Assembly: GCA_023423405.1 (NCBI GenBank)
Contig: JAFAFR010000043.1
Coordinates: 372,001-436,000 of the forward strand
DNA: 64,000 bases
From: Bacteroidota bacterium
Lineage (GTDB): Bacteria > Bacteroidota > Bacteroidia > Chitinophagales > Chitinophagaceae
Direction: 5' to 3'
Positions 25,933 through 32,654 of this stretch are shown here, one piece after another (within the stretch, counting starts at the first letter, position 1; every line of letters starts with the position of its first letter). The notes below the pieces were generated by a model. That model was not told the origin of the DNA and searched no databases. It saw only the letters and a program-made list of their open reading frames with translations. The position numbers and the translations under genes are program-made.

Positions 25933-26563
25933 TGCGCCTGCGCCAAGTGTACAGCGGCCTTACACCTACCTGGCCCTGGGCGATTCCTATACCATTGGTG
26001 AGGCCCTGCCCCTGTCTGCCTCTTTTCCCTATCAACTGGTGCAGTTGCTGCGCCGCAGCGGCGTGGCAGTGGCGGCCCCGGAGATCGTTGCCGTTACGGG
26101 ATGGACCACCGGTGAGCTGCTAACGGCGATGGACGAGCGCAATTTTCTTCCGGCCTACGATTTTGTAACAGTGCTGGTGGGTGTGAACAACCAGTACCGT
26201 GGGTATGCGCTGGAGGAATACAGGACGGAGTTTGAAGAGGTGTTGCGCCGGGCCCTGGCGCTTTGTCCGCGGGGGGCGGCGGGGGTGGTGGTATTGTCGA
26301 TCCCCGACTGGGGCGTTACGCCTTTTGCGGCCGGGCGCAACCGGGCGCAGATTGCTGCAGAGACTGATGCATTCAACGAGGTTTGCAGTGCGGTGGCGAC
26401 TGGTTATGGGGTGGCTTTTGTGGATGTCACCGGCCTGAGTCGCGAAGCCGCGGAAAACCCGGCGCTGCTGGCGGCAGATGGGCTGCATCCTTCTGCCCTG
26501 GAATATGCGCGCTGGGCGGCGTTGCTGGCCGATTTTTTTGCGGGGGCTGTTTCTAAGCTATGA
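25925..26563 (+). CDS. SGNH/GDSL hydrolase
   Basis: A 212-residue esterase-type enzyme. Block I LALGDSYTIGE holds the nucleophile Ser21, block III is GVNNQY (Gly and Asn), and block V is DGLHPSALEY with the Asp-His pair. No signal peptide is visible, so it is cytoplasmic. Its ATG overlaps the last 8 bases of the 4Fe-4S gene, so it is probably translationally coupled. The substrate may be an acyl ester, polysaccharide acetyl group or lysophospholipid. It ends 11 bases inside the convergent broken vapC. Confidence 0.9.
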   Translation: MPDAPAPSVQRPYTYLALGDSYTIGEALPLSASFPYQLVQLLRRSGVAVAAPEIVAVTGWTTGELLTAMDERNFLPAYDFVTVLVGVNNQYRGYALEEYRTEFEEVLRRALALCPRGAAGVVVLSIPDWGVTPFAAGRNRAQIAAETDAFNEVCSAVATGYGVAFVDVTGLSREAAENPALLAADGLHPSALEYARWAALLADFFAGAVSKL

Positions 26564-26896
26564 TGGTCAAACCATCAATCCGGTCAAAATGCTTCGCATT
26601 TAAAGTTGCGAGGGGCATATTGTTGGAGATTGCTGTGGCTGCAATAAACAGATCTGCGATATCGATTTGTTTGCGCTTTCGCTTTAGAGCATTGTTAATA
26701 TCAACGGCAGCCTGCGCAGCAGTTTGATCAAATGGCATTACCTGGGTATTGGTTAAAATACGCTCCCAAAAAGACAAGAAATAGAAAAATCATAACCTTG
26801 GTCAAAAAGGGCCACCAGCCTGGAGTTTGCTTTATCAGTTTTTCGGAAGTAGTCAATCAGGATGGAAGTGTCGGCCAGAATTATTCTGCTCGCCAT
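26553..26896 (-). pseudogene. vapC-like PIN-domain toxin, disrupted by internal deletion/frameshift
   Basis: Two reading frames together spell a PIN-domain RNase toxin. From the ATG at 26896 the minus strand reads a good N terminus (LADTSILIDYFRK, then NSRLVALFDQGYDFSIS) but meets a stop near 26750 after CLFGSVF. The C-terminal part continues in another frame from about 26777 (SFWERILTNTQVMPFDQ, IDIADLFIAATAISNNMPLAT, DGLTIIA, stop at 26553). The expected 15-17 residues linking FSIS to SFWERI are missing, consistent with a deletion of some 50 bases that also shifted the frame. The ATG overlaps the intact antitoxin gene by 44 bases. The toxin should be inactive. Confidence 0.8.
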
Positions 26897-27104
26897 TCAT
26901 CTTTTTCCTTGTTTCGGCAATGGTTTTCAATTGATTTTTTGAAAATGTAGGCCCTTTCAGGAGCAGCTTCCTAAAATCTTCTCTTTGTTTGTTTGCCGGT
27001 TCAATGGCTTCCACTTCCTGCTTGAGCTTTGCCCATTGTTTTGCCGGAAGCCGCTTTGCCAATTGAACCAACTGGTCAAATTCTATATCTATCTGTACCT
27101 GCAT
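26853..27104 (-). CDS. VapB-type antitoxin
   Basis: An 83-residue protein placed exactly as an antitoxin, with its 3' end overlapping the toxin start by 44 bases. The start MQVQIDIEFDQLVQLAKRLPAKQWAKL is helical and resembles the N terminus of short Bacteroidota VapB/DUF2281-like antitoxins. The middle carries acidic KQREDFRKLLL-type text; the C-terminal extension (MNGEQNNSGRHFHPD) comes from reading across the toxin start. Since the toxin gene is broken, this protein has probably lost its partner. Confidence 0.7.
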   Translation of the reverse strand: MQVQIDIEFDQLVQLAKRLPAKQWAKLKQEVEAIEPANKQREDFRKLLLKGPTFSKNQLKTIAETRKKMNGEQNNSGRHFHPD

Positions 27105-27160
27105 GTATCAAATTTAAGCAACCTCTGTCGCATCCCCAATAGTTTACATGTCAAAATTGG

Positions 27161-27376
27161 TTAAAATCCAGTATCGATCACTTCCAGGCATAGCTCCACC
27201 TTATTGTAAAACCCCCAGGCGAATGCAGGTCCCCGGAAGGTTTTCAGTAATATGGGATAAAGGGAGCCGTCGTTTAAACAGAGGTCAAATTTGAATACAT
27301 CGTTATAAAATTCGCTCGTTTTTATCAGTTCCACCGCTTGGTTGAGTTTGGTTGTCAGGCCAACCCGAACGCCCAC
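27161..27376 (-). CDS. hypothetical protein
   Basis: 71 residues from a GTG at 27376: charged N terminus with Thr/Val, then KLNQAVELIKTSEFYNDVFKF and a folded-looking C-terminal segment ending EVIDTGF. No family recognised. It begins 17 bases after the stop of the P1 peptidase gene on the same strand and ends 57 bases before vapB. An ATG is absent in frame. Coding is plausible but unproven. Confidence 0.45.
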   Translation of the reverse strand: MGVRVGLTTKLNQAVELIKTSEFYNDVFKFDLCLNDGSLYPILLKTFRGPAFAWGFYNKVELCLEVIDTGF

Positions 27377-27392
27377 CTTTTTATTGGTGTTT

Positions 27393-28532
27393 TCATTTGT
27401 GCCTGTGGTATTTTTTCAGGATCTCTGCTATTTTTTCTTTGGGCAGAGCCTCCACCCGGTTGCCATTGCGGCCCGTCATCGTTTCTGCGGCGAATAAGGA
27501 ATTCAGGATGGCTTCTTCTGTGGCTTCAATGGCTGCCAGGAACAGGGGCGACATGTCGTCGTTCTGCACGGTTGCTGTTGTGTGCAGTTTGTCTTTCGGG
27601 CTGTGCGGCACCCTTACCGATTCGCTGCTGGAAAAAGCGATCACATAATCACCGCTGCCATTACTGGCAATGCCGCCTGTTTTCGCCAGTCCCAGGAAGG
27701 CCCTTTTCGCCAGGCGTTCGAGGTTCCGGGCATCAAGGGGTGCGTTGGTCGCGATCACCATCATGCAACTGCCGTCTACCGGGTTGTTCAACTGGTCTTT
27801 CAGGTAATATTTTCCCAGCTCCTTTCCCACCGGCACGCCGCCGATTTCCAGTACACCGCCGAAATTGGTCTGCACCAACACGCCCACCGTATAGCCGCCG
27901 GAAGCCGCTGGCAATACCCTCGAAGCGGTACCGATGCCACCTTTAAAACCGAAGCATACCGTGCCTGTGCCTGCACCCACATTGCCCTGTGCCACCGGTC
28001 CGGGCTTTGCTTCCCTGATGGCTTCCAGGACATCGTTTTCCGTGACATGCCGTCCACGGATATCGTTAAGGTAACCATCATTGGTTTCGCCCACCACGAT
28101 GTTCACGCTCGCAATTTTCTCATTTTCTTTCTGCGATAAGGTATACGTAATGCCCGCGTTGATGGCGGTAGCGACGTTCAGTGTATTGGTAAGGATAACC
28201 GGACTTTCGAGGTTGCCCAGTTCCTTCACCTGGGTACTGCCGGCCAGCTTGCCAAAGCCGTTGCCTACAAAGATGGCAGCCGGCACTTTTTGCTGGAAAA
28301 GATTTCCCGGGTGCGGTAAAATAACGGTAACGCCCGTACGAACATCTGTCCCCCGCACGATCGATTTTTGTCCCACCGCTACGCCGGGCACATCGGTGAT
28401 GGCGTTGAATTTCCCTTTGGGCAGAACCCCGATGCTAACCGGAAGGCCGGGTTGCTGGCCATAGCCGGAGAATGCCGCCAGGCAGGCCAGGAATGGTACG
28501 AGGGCTTTGGTATCGAAAAAAGCTGACTTCAT
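27393..28532 (-). CDS. P1 family (S58, DmpA-like) peptidase, exported
   Basis: A 379-residue self-processing N-terminal-nucleophile hydrolase of the DmpA/beta-aminopeptidase family. A signal peptide (LVPFLACLAAFSGYGQ) is followed by the family start ITDVPGVAVGQKS and TGVTVILPHPG. The Gly-rich GNVGAGTGTVCFGFKGGIGTAS precedes autocleavage, and the nucleophile Ser sits in PVDGSCMMVIATNAPLD, the cleavage site. Substrates are D-amino-acid-containing, beta-peptide or gamma-glutamyl-type peptides, acting in the periplasm. The ATG at 28532 is chosen because it fits the signal peptide; the longer frame to 28682 would run into the neighbouring gene. Confidence 0.88.
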   Translation of the reverse strand: MKSAFFDTKALVPFLACLAAFSGYGQQPGLPVSIGVLPKGKFNAITDVPGVAVGQKSIVRGTDVRTGVTVILPHPGNLFQQKVPAAIFVGNGFGKLAGSTQVKELGNLESPVILTNTLNVATAINAGITYTLSQKENEKIASVNIVVGETNDGYLNDIRGRHVTENDVLEAIREAKPGPVAQGNVGAGTGTVCFGFKGGIGTASRVLPAASGGYTVGVLVQTNFGGVLEIGGVPVGKELGKYYLKDQLNNPVDGSCMMVIATNAPLDARNLERLAKRAFLGLAKTGGIASNGSGDYVIAFSSSESVRVPHSPKDKLHTTATVQNDDMSPLFLAAIEATEEAILNSLFAAETMTGRNGNRVEALPKEKIAEILKKYHRHK

Positions 28533-28581
28533 AGAAGGTTTAAAAATAGCACAATGGGGAAATTTGTAAAGAATTTGAGCA

Positions 28582-29580
28582 TCAATTGATCCTGCGGAGG
28601 CCGGCGGCCAATCGCTTCGCCAGTCCCTTAATGTCGTCATATCTTGCCAGCGTGTGTTGCCAATGTACAGGTATGTTTTCAACGCCGTACAAAAGTCCGG
28701 CCAGTCCGCCTGTTACGGCCCCGGTAGTATCAGTGTCTTCGCCTAAATTAACAGCCTTTAAAACTGCTTCCTGGTAGCTGCCTGTTGTCAGGAGGCTCCA
28801 CATACTCGCTTCCAGCGTATGCAGCACATAGCCTGAGCTGTGGATGTTTTCTTCGGGTATGTTGCTGATATCCTCTTTTAGCAACCGGTTGAATACGGCA
28901 ACTTCGTTTGGGTTAATGGAAAGGCTTTTAAAGAAAGGCGGCATCTCGGATTGCAAGTTGCTGTAAACTTCAAATTTTTCTTTCCCCTGCAAAATCTGCC
29001 TTGCAAATTCCAGATAGTAAAAGCACGCAATAATTGAACGGATGTGTCCATGTGTAATGGATGAAACTTCTTTGGTACTGGAATACCGCTCATGCATTGG
29101 TTTGTCGTGGATGTAAAATAACAAAGGCAGAATTCGCATAAGCGATCCGTTTCCGTTTGACTTTTCATCGAAATTGCCTGCCAGGTCGGGCTGCGCACCA
29201 TCAGCAAGCCTGTTCAGCGCTTCCCTGGTCGTTATTCCGATGTCAAACACAGTGCCGCGCGGTGTCCAGTAATTATCGCGTTGCCACTTTACAAAATTCT
29301 GGCCAATAGCGTAGAGGTCAAAACCGTGTATCAATGCTTCGGCCAGGCAGAAGCTAAGAGAACTGTCATCCGACCAGGTCCCCGGTGGTAAATTATAGGT
29401 ACCATAGCCGGTCAGATCGGTTACCGGTTTTTTTCGGATGGTTTCTCTGTCTTCAAATTCTACCGGAACGCCCAGTACATCTCCAACGGCAATGCCGAAG
29501 AGAAGGGACATGGCATTGTCAATATCGTCAATCTTGGGGTTATTTGCCGGCTGGTAAGGCCTGAATTTCTTATTTCGCAT
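28582..29580 (-). CDS. ADP-ribosylglycohydrolase (DraG-like)
   Basis: A 332-residue ADP-ribosyl-acceptor hydrolase. Motifs in order: FGIAVGDVLGVPVEFEDR, PGTWSDDSSLSFCLAEAL (first metal loop), NGNGSLMRILPL, and LGEDTDTTGAVTGGLAG (second Mg2+/Mn2+ loop, close to the C terminus). The family removes ADP-ribose from arginine or other acceptors on proteins or nucleic acids, or clears ADP-ribosylated toxin targets. The start ATG at 29580 (MRNKKF) is preferred over 29625. The neighbourhood (broken toxin, WYL regulator) suggests a place in the accessory island, not a housekeeping operon. Substrate unknown. Confidence 0.88.
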   Translation of the reverse strand: MRNKKFRPYQPANNPKIDDIDNAMSLLFGIAVGDVLGVPVEFEDRETIRKKPVTDLTGYGTYNLPPGTWSDDSSLSFCLAEALIHGFDLYAIGQNFVKWQRDNYWTPRGTVFDIGITTREALNRLADGAQPDLAGNFDEKSNGNGSLMRILPLLFYIHDKPMHERYSSTKEVSSITHGHIRSIIACFYYLEFARQILQGKEKFEVYSNLQSEMPPFFKSLSINPNEVAVFNRLLKEDISNIPEENIHSSGYVLHTLEASMWSLLTTGSYQEAVLKAVNLGEDTDTTGAVTGGLAGLLYGVENIPVHWQHTLARYDDIKGLAKRLAAGLRRIN

Positions 29581-29628
29581 TTTAATGTTGTTTCCGGGTC
29601 GTCTAATTTGGTCGATTTCCTGCAATTT

Positions 29629-29752
29629 ACCATACTGAAATATAGCCTATTTACATTATGCCCGGATGAAAACCAAACTGCGGTCGGCAATGTAAATACC
29701 TTACAATTTGGGAGGCAATTTTACTTGCCTAAATAGGAAGACCATACTGAAA
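29629..29752. promoter_or_regulatory. operator-like repeats between DraG-like gene and WYL regulator
   Basis: In the 266-base gap there is a direct 12-base repeat ACCATACTGAAA at 29629-29640 and 29741-29752. There is also an inverted 10-base repeat TATTTACATT (29648-29657) with AATGTAAATA (29689-29698), and a palindrome AGGCAA-TTTTAC-TTGCCT at 29713-29730. Their density fits binding sites for the WYL regulator encoded next to it, but no binding data exist. Confidence 0.45.
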
Positions 29753-29846
29753 ATGTTTATGTGCTTTGCGGGCGCTTTTGCGGCGTATATTCGTGAACAA
29801 TCCAAACCGGGTCACCGGGAGATATTGTTCAATCAAAACCCAGCCA

Positions 29847-30857
29847 ATGCCTGTAAACAAATCGGCGCACGATCGGTACCTGATCATTGACCGTTGTTTG
29901 ACCAACAGACGGAACAAATATCCCAAAGCCAGTTTTATCCTGGAAAAAATTGAGGACAGGTTAGGCATGCGGGTGAGCAAGTCAACGCTTGATAAAGATA
30001 TGGCTGCTTTGAGAGGCGGCATCTACCAGGCGCCGATAAAGTTTTGCAAAACGTACCAGGGCTATTATTATGAGCGGGACGATTTTTCCATCCGGTCATT
30101 TCCCTTGTCTGATGATGAGATCGAAGCCTTGGACATGGCTCCGGCGATGTTGGTGCAATTGAAAGGGAGTCCACTGTATGAAAACTTTTACGGGGCTGTC
30201 AACAAGGTCATCAATGGCTACCGGATTGCATCGATACTGGGAAAAGAAGAAACGGACCTGATCCAGGTGGAGACGGCCACGGCGGAGGGGGTTCAATGGG
30301 TAGCCCCTCTGTTGAAGGGGATCATTGAAGTGGAAGCGTTGGCGCTTGACTACCAGTCATACCGCAGTGTTGCAAAAAACCATGTATTCTCCCCGTATTT
30401 GCTGAAGGAGTACCGGAACCGCTGGTATGTTATCGGGCATTCGTCGCGAGGCGGAAATGTACTGGTGATGGGATTGGATCGGATACGAAACATTCGGAAA
30501 ACAAAGGAGAAATTCCATAAGGATGTCACTTTCTGCGCAGCAGATTATTTCCGGTATTCATTCGGAATCACCCAGTACATGCAGGGTGTTCCAGAAAAAA
30601 TAGAGCTCTCCTTTTTGCCAGGTCAGCGCCCTTATTTGTTGTCTCAGCCCATTCATCATTCCCAGCAGGTAATTGTCGACACTTCCGATGAATTCCGGAT
30701 TTCGATAGAAGTGTACCGAAGTCCCGAGCTTATCTCCTACATCCTTGGGAATATACACCTGCTGCAGGATATCCGACCGCGTGGGTTGAAAGAGGAGGTC
30801 GTGCAGCACTTGCGTGCTGCAGCGACGAGGCTATTTACCTATTGTGATGGACATTAA
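29847..30857 (+). CDS. HTH and WYL-domain transcriptional regulator
   Basis: A 336-residue regulator. Residues 1-65 form a winged helix (KYPKASFILEKIEDRLGM, then VSKSTLDKDMAALR). The WYL ligand-binding domain lies at about 140-230, with RWYVIGHSSRGGNVLVMGLDRI in place of the classical W-Y-L. A C-terminal extension (RGLKEEVVQHLRAAATRL) is the WCX part. WYL proteins sense nucleic-acid-type ligands and in many bacteria repress phage-defence operons (BrxR, CapW). The 3' end overlaps the stop of the convergent GIY-YIG-like gene by 23 bases. It probably controls the adjacent operon or itself through the repeats upstream. Confidence 0.9.
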   Translation: MPVNKSAHDRYLIIDRCLTNRRNKYPKASFILEKIEDRLGMRVSKSTLDKDMAALRGGIYQAPIKFCKTYQGYYYERDDFSIRSFPLSDDEIEALDMAPAMLVQLKGSPLYENFYGAVNKVINGYRIASILGKEETDLIQVETATAEGVQWVAPLLKGIIEVEALALDYQSYRSVAKNHVFSPYLLKEYRNRWYVIGHSSRGGNVLVMGLDRIRNIRKTKEKFHKDVTFCAADYFRYSFGITQYMQGVPEKIELSFLPGQRPYLLSQPIHHSQQVIVDTSDEFRISIEVYRSPELISYILGNIHLLQDIRPRGLKEEVVQHLRAAATRLFTYCDGH

Positions 30858-31392
30858 GTAGCGTGAAGCCTTTTATTTTGTAATAGTTTATCACCGTTTT
30901 TTCTGCCTGTGAGTTTATATCTCGTATCTCCGGTTTACTTAAAATATTGGTGTTTGCCTCCGAATAAATTAAAAATGGTATAAAGGTAATATAAACTCTT
31001 TCTTTTAAAGTGATTGAATACGGGAGTCGGGTTGTCTTTTTTGATTCGGGATCCATCCAGCTTTCAATCCAGTGAAAGTGATTTTGGTCATCGCCACGGA
31101 TATTATTCAAAAGATGATATGCAAGTGTACCCAAATGATAGGCATGTTGCTTCTTCCAACGCCCCCCTCTTTGATACGATTTTCCCACATAGTAAAAGCC
31201 TTTTTTATTTCTAGTAAAAGCAATATACAAATGTGGAAAATCGCATAACTCCTTATATTTCACCGATGCCAGTTCTGAAAAATTGAACCCCTTGTCATCA
31301 AAAAAAGCAACCGTGCCGCTGTTGTCACTTTCGAATAGCGGTACAGAATTATTTTGAATGAAGGCTATGATTTCAGCTATATCTTTTAGCAT
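30835..31392 (-). CDS. GIY-YIG-like nuclease (candidate)
   Basis: A 185-residue A/T-rich gene. Residues 55-57 LYI and 68-70 YVG flank a spacer as in GIY-YIG nucleases (LYIAFTRNKKGFYYVGKS). R78 in GGRWKKQH could be the catalytic Arg, E131 in LKERVYITF the catalytic Glu, and the final N-containing segment LLNVHHN resembles the domain end. The His-rich middle (HAYHLGTLAYHLL) is unusual. It is the second gene of an operon with the YaaA-like gene, its ATG overlapping the stop of that gene by 7 bases. The fold is inferred, not certain; the role is unknown. Confidence 0.55.
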   Translation of the reverse strand: MLKDIAEIIAFIQNNSVPLFESDNSGTVAFFDDKGFNFSELASVKYKELCDFPHLYIAFTRNKKGFYYVGKSYQRGGRWKKQHAYHLGTLAYHLLNNIRGDDQNHFHWIESWMDPESKKTTRLPYSITLKERVYITFIPFLIYSEANTNILSKPEIRDINSQAEKTVINYYKIKGFTLLNVHHNR

Positions 31393-31934
31393 ATTAGGTT
31401 ATTGAGCTGATTATTCAACCATTTCCCTTTTTCGACACCATAGTGGTCGGAAAAGTAAGCGTTAGGTTCCTTTGCTATTGGAGAGTTATTTCCATGTATT
31501 GCCTTCCGATAGTCACCAGATAATAAGTCTATATAATTCTTTTTATCGACGAGCGTACTCAAAATATCTAATTCATACCAGTATCGCCATACGGATTTAT
31601 TGTTGTATTTCAAAAGATCGCACATTCTTAAATCATAATGCGGTATTAGGTCAGTATGATTTATCCATCCGAACAATGCAGATAATATTTTTATTTTAAC
31701 ACATGGCTTTTCCCAGTTATCAGCAGACACTCTTGGGTATAGCTTACTTCGGCTGCCGGAATATAAATCCCATGCCGGCAAAGTATGGCTCCAATCAAGG
31801 TTAATTCCTGTTAAAGTGATGAGTTTCTTTCGAGGTTCCAATAATAAGTCATTACAAAAAAGATGTTCTAATGAACTTTTGTTCAAAGTGCTTGCTTCTT
31901 TTTTTGAGCCGGCACAGGTAATCAGGTAAATCAT
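31386..31934 (-). CDS. YaaA/DUF6884-like protein
   Basis: A 182-residue protein that begins MIYLITCAGSKK and shows LPAWDLYSGS (residues 53-61), VKIKILSALFGWINHTDLIPHYDLRM (79-104) and YIDLLSGDYRKAI (134-146). This is the pattern of the YaaA/DUF6884 superfamily; YaaA itself protects DNA from oxidative damage and binds distorted DNA. Start: the frame extends to 31985, but the ATG at 31934 gives the family N terminus. Strong A/T bias compared with the surrounding genes. It is the first gene of the operon and is followed by the GIY-YIG-like gene with an ATGCTAA overlap. Confidence 0.65.
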   Translation of the reverse strand: MIYLITCAGSKKEASTLNKSSLEHLFCNDLLLEPRKKLITLTGINLDWSHTLPAWDLYSGSRSKLYPRVSADNWEKPCVKIKILSALFGWINHTDLIPHYDLRMCDLLKYNNKSVWRYWYELDILSTLVDKKNYIDLLSGDYRKAIHGNNSPIAKEPNAYFSDHYGVEKGKWLNNQLNNLIC

Positions 31935-31992
31935 TATTGGGTTTTTTGAATTGGCGTAATATAGCGGTAGCAAAACAGTCATCAATTATTCC

Positions 31993-32445
31993 TCAATACC
32001 CCGTCGCGAGGCACACAAACGACTGCCGCCATTTCTCTGCTTCCTTCCGGTCAAACTTGTAACCGTTGTATTCCAGGATGATCCCGGTCCTGAATAATTG
32101 CATCATTTCAGTGTTCAGGTTTACCCTTTTTAGCTCCCAGTTGTCGTAGTACTTTGTTATGGTTGACCCGTTCACGAGGAATTTGAAGGTTCCCTGGAAG
32201 TTGACGGTTCCATATCCGGCGGATCCGTGGTGATCCTCATGATAAACCATGATCAAGCCGCTCTTGAAATAGTCATCATAAACGATATGACTGATCTTTT
32301 TGTCCGTGGATACCAGCGCAAAGGTCGCCTTGCTTTTGCCATAGTTGCCGGTGATATCCTTACAGGCATATACGGGTTCTTTGGGACTGAATTTGGTGCA
32401 GCTCAGACCGGCCAGCAGCACAAGACAGGTGACTAGTTTTTTCAT
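31993..32445 (-). CDS. small lipoprotein, unknown
   Basis: A 150-residue lipoprotein: signal peptide with lipobox LAGLSC (Cys16), then a short Gly/Lys stretch and an all-beta-looking domain with several Tyr/Trp residues (YDDYFKSGLIMVYHEDHHG, YYDNWELKRVNL). No family recognised. The gap to the next gene downstream is 58 bases. It is divergent from the propeller-TM protein gene. Confidence 0.7.
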   Translation of the reverse strand: MKKLVTCLVLLAGLSCTKFSPKEPVYACKDITGNYGKSKATFALVSTDKKISHIVYDDYFKSGLIMVYHEDHHGSAGYGTVNFQGTFKFLVNGSTITKYYDNWELKRVNLNTEMMQLFRTGIILEYNGYKFDRKEAEKWRQSFVCLATGY

Positions 32446-32654
32446 AATAATTACGGTTGTTGGTTAGAGTTAGGTGTAAAACTATCCGCCGGAATTTTTC
32501 GAAAAGCGTTTTCCGGAAAGATTTCCGTGATTAAAATTTTACCTTGCAATTGATTTTAGCAAAGCAGGTTACATATTAGGTTATAACTAAATGTTTTTAT
32601 TACTTTGGAGCTTTGCCTCTTTCTGTTCATATTAGTATCCTCGTTTTCTGAAAA
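32446..32654. other. intergenic region with direct repeat
   Basis: This 209-base gap between the divergent lipoprotein and propeller-TM genes shows no ORF. It holds a direct repeat AGGTTAcat / AGGTTAtaa at about 32567-32585, plus A/T-rich sequence before the plus-strand start. Probably a divergent regulatory region; nothing firmer can be read. Confidence 0.3.
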
